From NCBI GenBank assembly GCA_030042885.1, contig JASHYW010000201.1, positions 1 through 5,377 on the forward strand: a DNA stretch of 5,377 nucleotides, in the 5' to 3' direction. The notes under the pieces were generated by a model that was not told where the DNA came from, did no database searches, and worked only from the letters and a program-made list of their open reading frames with translations. Origin of the DNA: Streptosporangiaceae bacterium. Its GTDB lineage: Bacteria > Actinomycetota > Actinomycetes > Streptosporangiales > Streptosporangiaceae. The position numbers and the translations under genes were made by a program. Below are positions 4,339 to 5,377 of the stretch, one piece after another (the first letter of the stretch is position 1; every line of letters begins with the position of its first letter).

Positions 4339-5377
4339 TGGAGTCTCCGCGGCCGCGGGGGGCTCCGGGAGGCTTGCGGGTTCGCCCCACCGGGCTGGCC
4401 CTGCCGCCGGTGGCCGCGGCCACCGCGGGAGCCGCCTGCATCTCCAGCTCGGCGGTGCTGATGCGGCTGGCCGACACCTCCCCCAGCATCACGGCCCTCG
4501 GCCGGTGCGCCTTCGCCCTCCCGCTGCTCGGCGGCCTGGCCGTGGCCGAGCGCAGGCGCGGGGCACAGCGGCTGCCGTCGCGCAGCCGCTGGCTGGCCCG
4601 GCTGGCGGGCCTGTTCCTCGCCGGTGACCTCATCTTGTGGAGCCACGCAATCGACGCGATCGGCGCCGGGCTCGGCACCGTGGTGACCAACCTGCAGGTG
4701 CTCATCGTCTCGCTGCTCGCCTGGCTGATCCTGGGCGAGCGTCCGCGGCGCTCGCTCGTGCTGGCCTCCCCGGTCATGCTGACCGGGCTGGTCCTGGTCG
4801 GCGGGCTGGCCGACGTCGGGGGCGGGCGGGCCTACGGCGCCGACCCGGCGCTGGGCGTGGCGTACGGCGCGGCCGTCGCCGTCATCTACGCGATCTACAT
4901 CCTCACCCTGCGGCAGGCCACCTCGTCCATGGGCCCGCGCGGAACGAGGAGCGCGGCCGGCCCGCGCCCTGCGGTGGCCGGAGTGCTGTTCGAGGCCACG
5001 GCCGGCGCGGCCGCCGCGGCGGCGGTGCTGGGTTTGGTGCTGCACGACTACCGGCTGGGACCGGCCTGGCCGACGCTCGGCTGGCTCGCGCTGCTCGCAC
5101 TGACCTCGCAGGTCATCGGCTGGCTGCTGATCACCGTGTCGATGCCGCAGCTGGCCGCGGGGATGATCGGCGCGCTGCTGCTGATCCAGCCGGCCGGCTC
5201 GGTGGCGCTCAGCTACGCGTTCCTTGGCGAGCGGCCGTCCGCCCTTCAGGTCCTGGGCGTGGTGCTGGTGCTCACCGGGGTGGTCGTCGCGGTCAGCGGG
5301 AGCGCTCCGCAGGCCCGGGGTTCGCGGGTCCGCCCCGGGGCCGGCTACTCGCGGCGCAGCACCAGGATCATCCGCCA
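4314..5377 (+). CDS. EamA/DMT-superfamily transporter (3' end outside window)
   Basis: This is an integral membrane transporter of the drug/metabolite transporter superfamily, of the kind that exports metabolites or amino acids. The substrate cannot be told. At least 354 codons are open to the window edge. Ten hydrophobic segments are visible, at about residues 29-51, 58-77, 94-113, 118-140, 147-166, 180-199, 221-244, 252-273, 280-302 and 309-328. They form two EamA repeats of five helices. Each repeat carries the characteristic GER after its fourth helix (LILGERPRR near 142 and FLGERPSALQVLG near 306). The fourth helix in each half has the typical pattern (VVTNLQVLIVSLLAW and LLLIQPAGSVALSY). 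The start GTG 4314 rests on an AGGAGGG site. It gives a ~27-residue basic, Gly/Pro/Arg-rich N-terminus before helix 1, partly encoded by 18-nt repeats, so a later TTG (4374) is possible. No stop occurs in any forward frame over the last ~95 bp. The tail past helix 10 (from about 329) is already ~25 residues long. Family assignment is strong; both ends are less certain. Confidence 0.87.
   Translation, partial: MGARGSAGLESPRPRGAPGGLRVRPTGLALPPVAAATAGAACISSSAVLMRLADTSPSITALGRCAFALPLLGGLAVAERRRGAQRLPSRSRWLARLAGLFLAGDLILWSHAIDAIGAGLGTVVTNLQVLIVSLLAWLILGERPRRSLVLASPVMLTGLVLVGGLADVGGGRAYGADPALGVAYGAAVAVIYAIYILTLRQATSSMGPRGTRSAAGPRPAVAGVLFEATAGAAAAAAVLGLVLHDYRLGPAWPTLGWLALLALTSQVIGWLLITVSMPQLAAGMIGALLLIQPAGSVALSYAFLGERPSALQVLGVVLVLTGVVVAVSGSAPQARGSRVRPGAGYSRRSTRIIR
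5312..5342. terminator. GC-rich hairpin near the 3' end of the transporter
   Basis: GGCCCGGGG (5312-5320) can pair with CCCCGGGGCC (5333-5342), with one unpaired base, around a 12-nt loop. It lies just before the putative minus-strand stop at 5345-5347 and could be a shared terminator of convergent genes. Such GC palindromes arise easily in DNA of this composition, there is no T-run, and the transporter frame still reads through it. Weak call. Confidence 0.2.
5345..5377 (-). CDS. possible C-terminal end of a convergent minus-strand gene
   Basis: Read on the minus strand from the window edge, the sequence gives WRMILVLRRE followed by TAG (5347-5345). This resembles a beta-strand-plus-basic-tail ending common in many enzymes, methyltransferases among them. 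Ten codons cannot identify a family. It would overlap the open frame of the plus-strand transporter, so at least one of the two readings is coincidental or the genes overlap tail to tail. Confidence 0.25.
   Translation of the reverse strand, partial: WRMILVLRRE

Noticed and set aside
4122..5045. Minus-strand open frame with proline/arginine repeats opposite the transporter
   Set aside because: Its sequence is Gln/Gly/Arg/His-rich with no domain, while the plus strand gives a clear ten-helix transporter. The PxRP repeats are just the 18-nt repeats read backwards.

Overview
This GC-rich window, with strong G/C bias at third codon positions and GTG start codons, looks like chromosomal DNA from a high-GC actinobacterium. 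The paired ligC and Prim-PolC genes agree with that. The style resembles Streptosporangiales or Streptomyces-type genomes, but this is inference and no marker here fixes the genus. All well-supported genes lie on the plus strand.

Layout: (1) positions 1-564 hold the C-terminal half of an APC-type amino-acid/polyamine permease, cut by the window edge. (2) An 81-bp gap carries a strong inverted repeat (583-624) that could be the permease terminator or a control site for the next gene. (3) Positions 646-1626 encode a classical short-chain dehydrogenase/reductase of the retinol-dehydrogenase-like type. Its last ~39 codons lie in, or just past, a 112-bp segment bounded by perfect 15-bp inverted repeats (1506-1520 and 1603-1617). 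That segment appears to have been added to the gene's 3' end. (4) Positions 1702-2808 encode an ATP-dependent DNA ligase of the LigC type. It overlaps by 8 bp a gene (2801-4114) for a LigD-type primase-polymerase (Prim-PolC) with an extra C-terminal domain. (5) Positions 4115-4313 are a repeat-rich intergenic region with a long imperfect hairpin and two sets of 18-nt-period repeats. (6) From 4314 to the window end runs a ten-helix EamA/DMT-family transporter. It has no stop codon before the edge. (7) The last 33 bp read on the minus strand like the C-terminus of a convergent gene, which is weak evidence.

How the genes work together: only ligC and the Prim-PolC gene form a clear functional unit. 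In mycobacteria the homologous pair is known to act in gap-filling and sealing during base-excision-type repair. The polymerase fills short gaps, preferentially with ribonucleotides, and the ligase seals the nick. No Ku gene is visible here. The permease, the dehydrogenase and the EamA transporter have no evident link to that repair pair.

The least expected signals are the inverted-repeat-bounded segment fused to the dehydrogenase, which carries a rare TTA codon; the conserved-looking uncharacterised C-terminal domain of the Prim-PolC protein; and the repeat-rich region before the transporter, part of which shares a sequence motif with the dehydrogenase-tail element.
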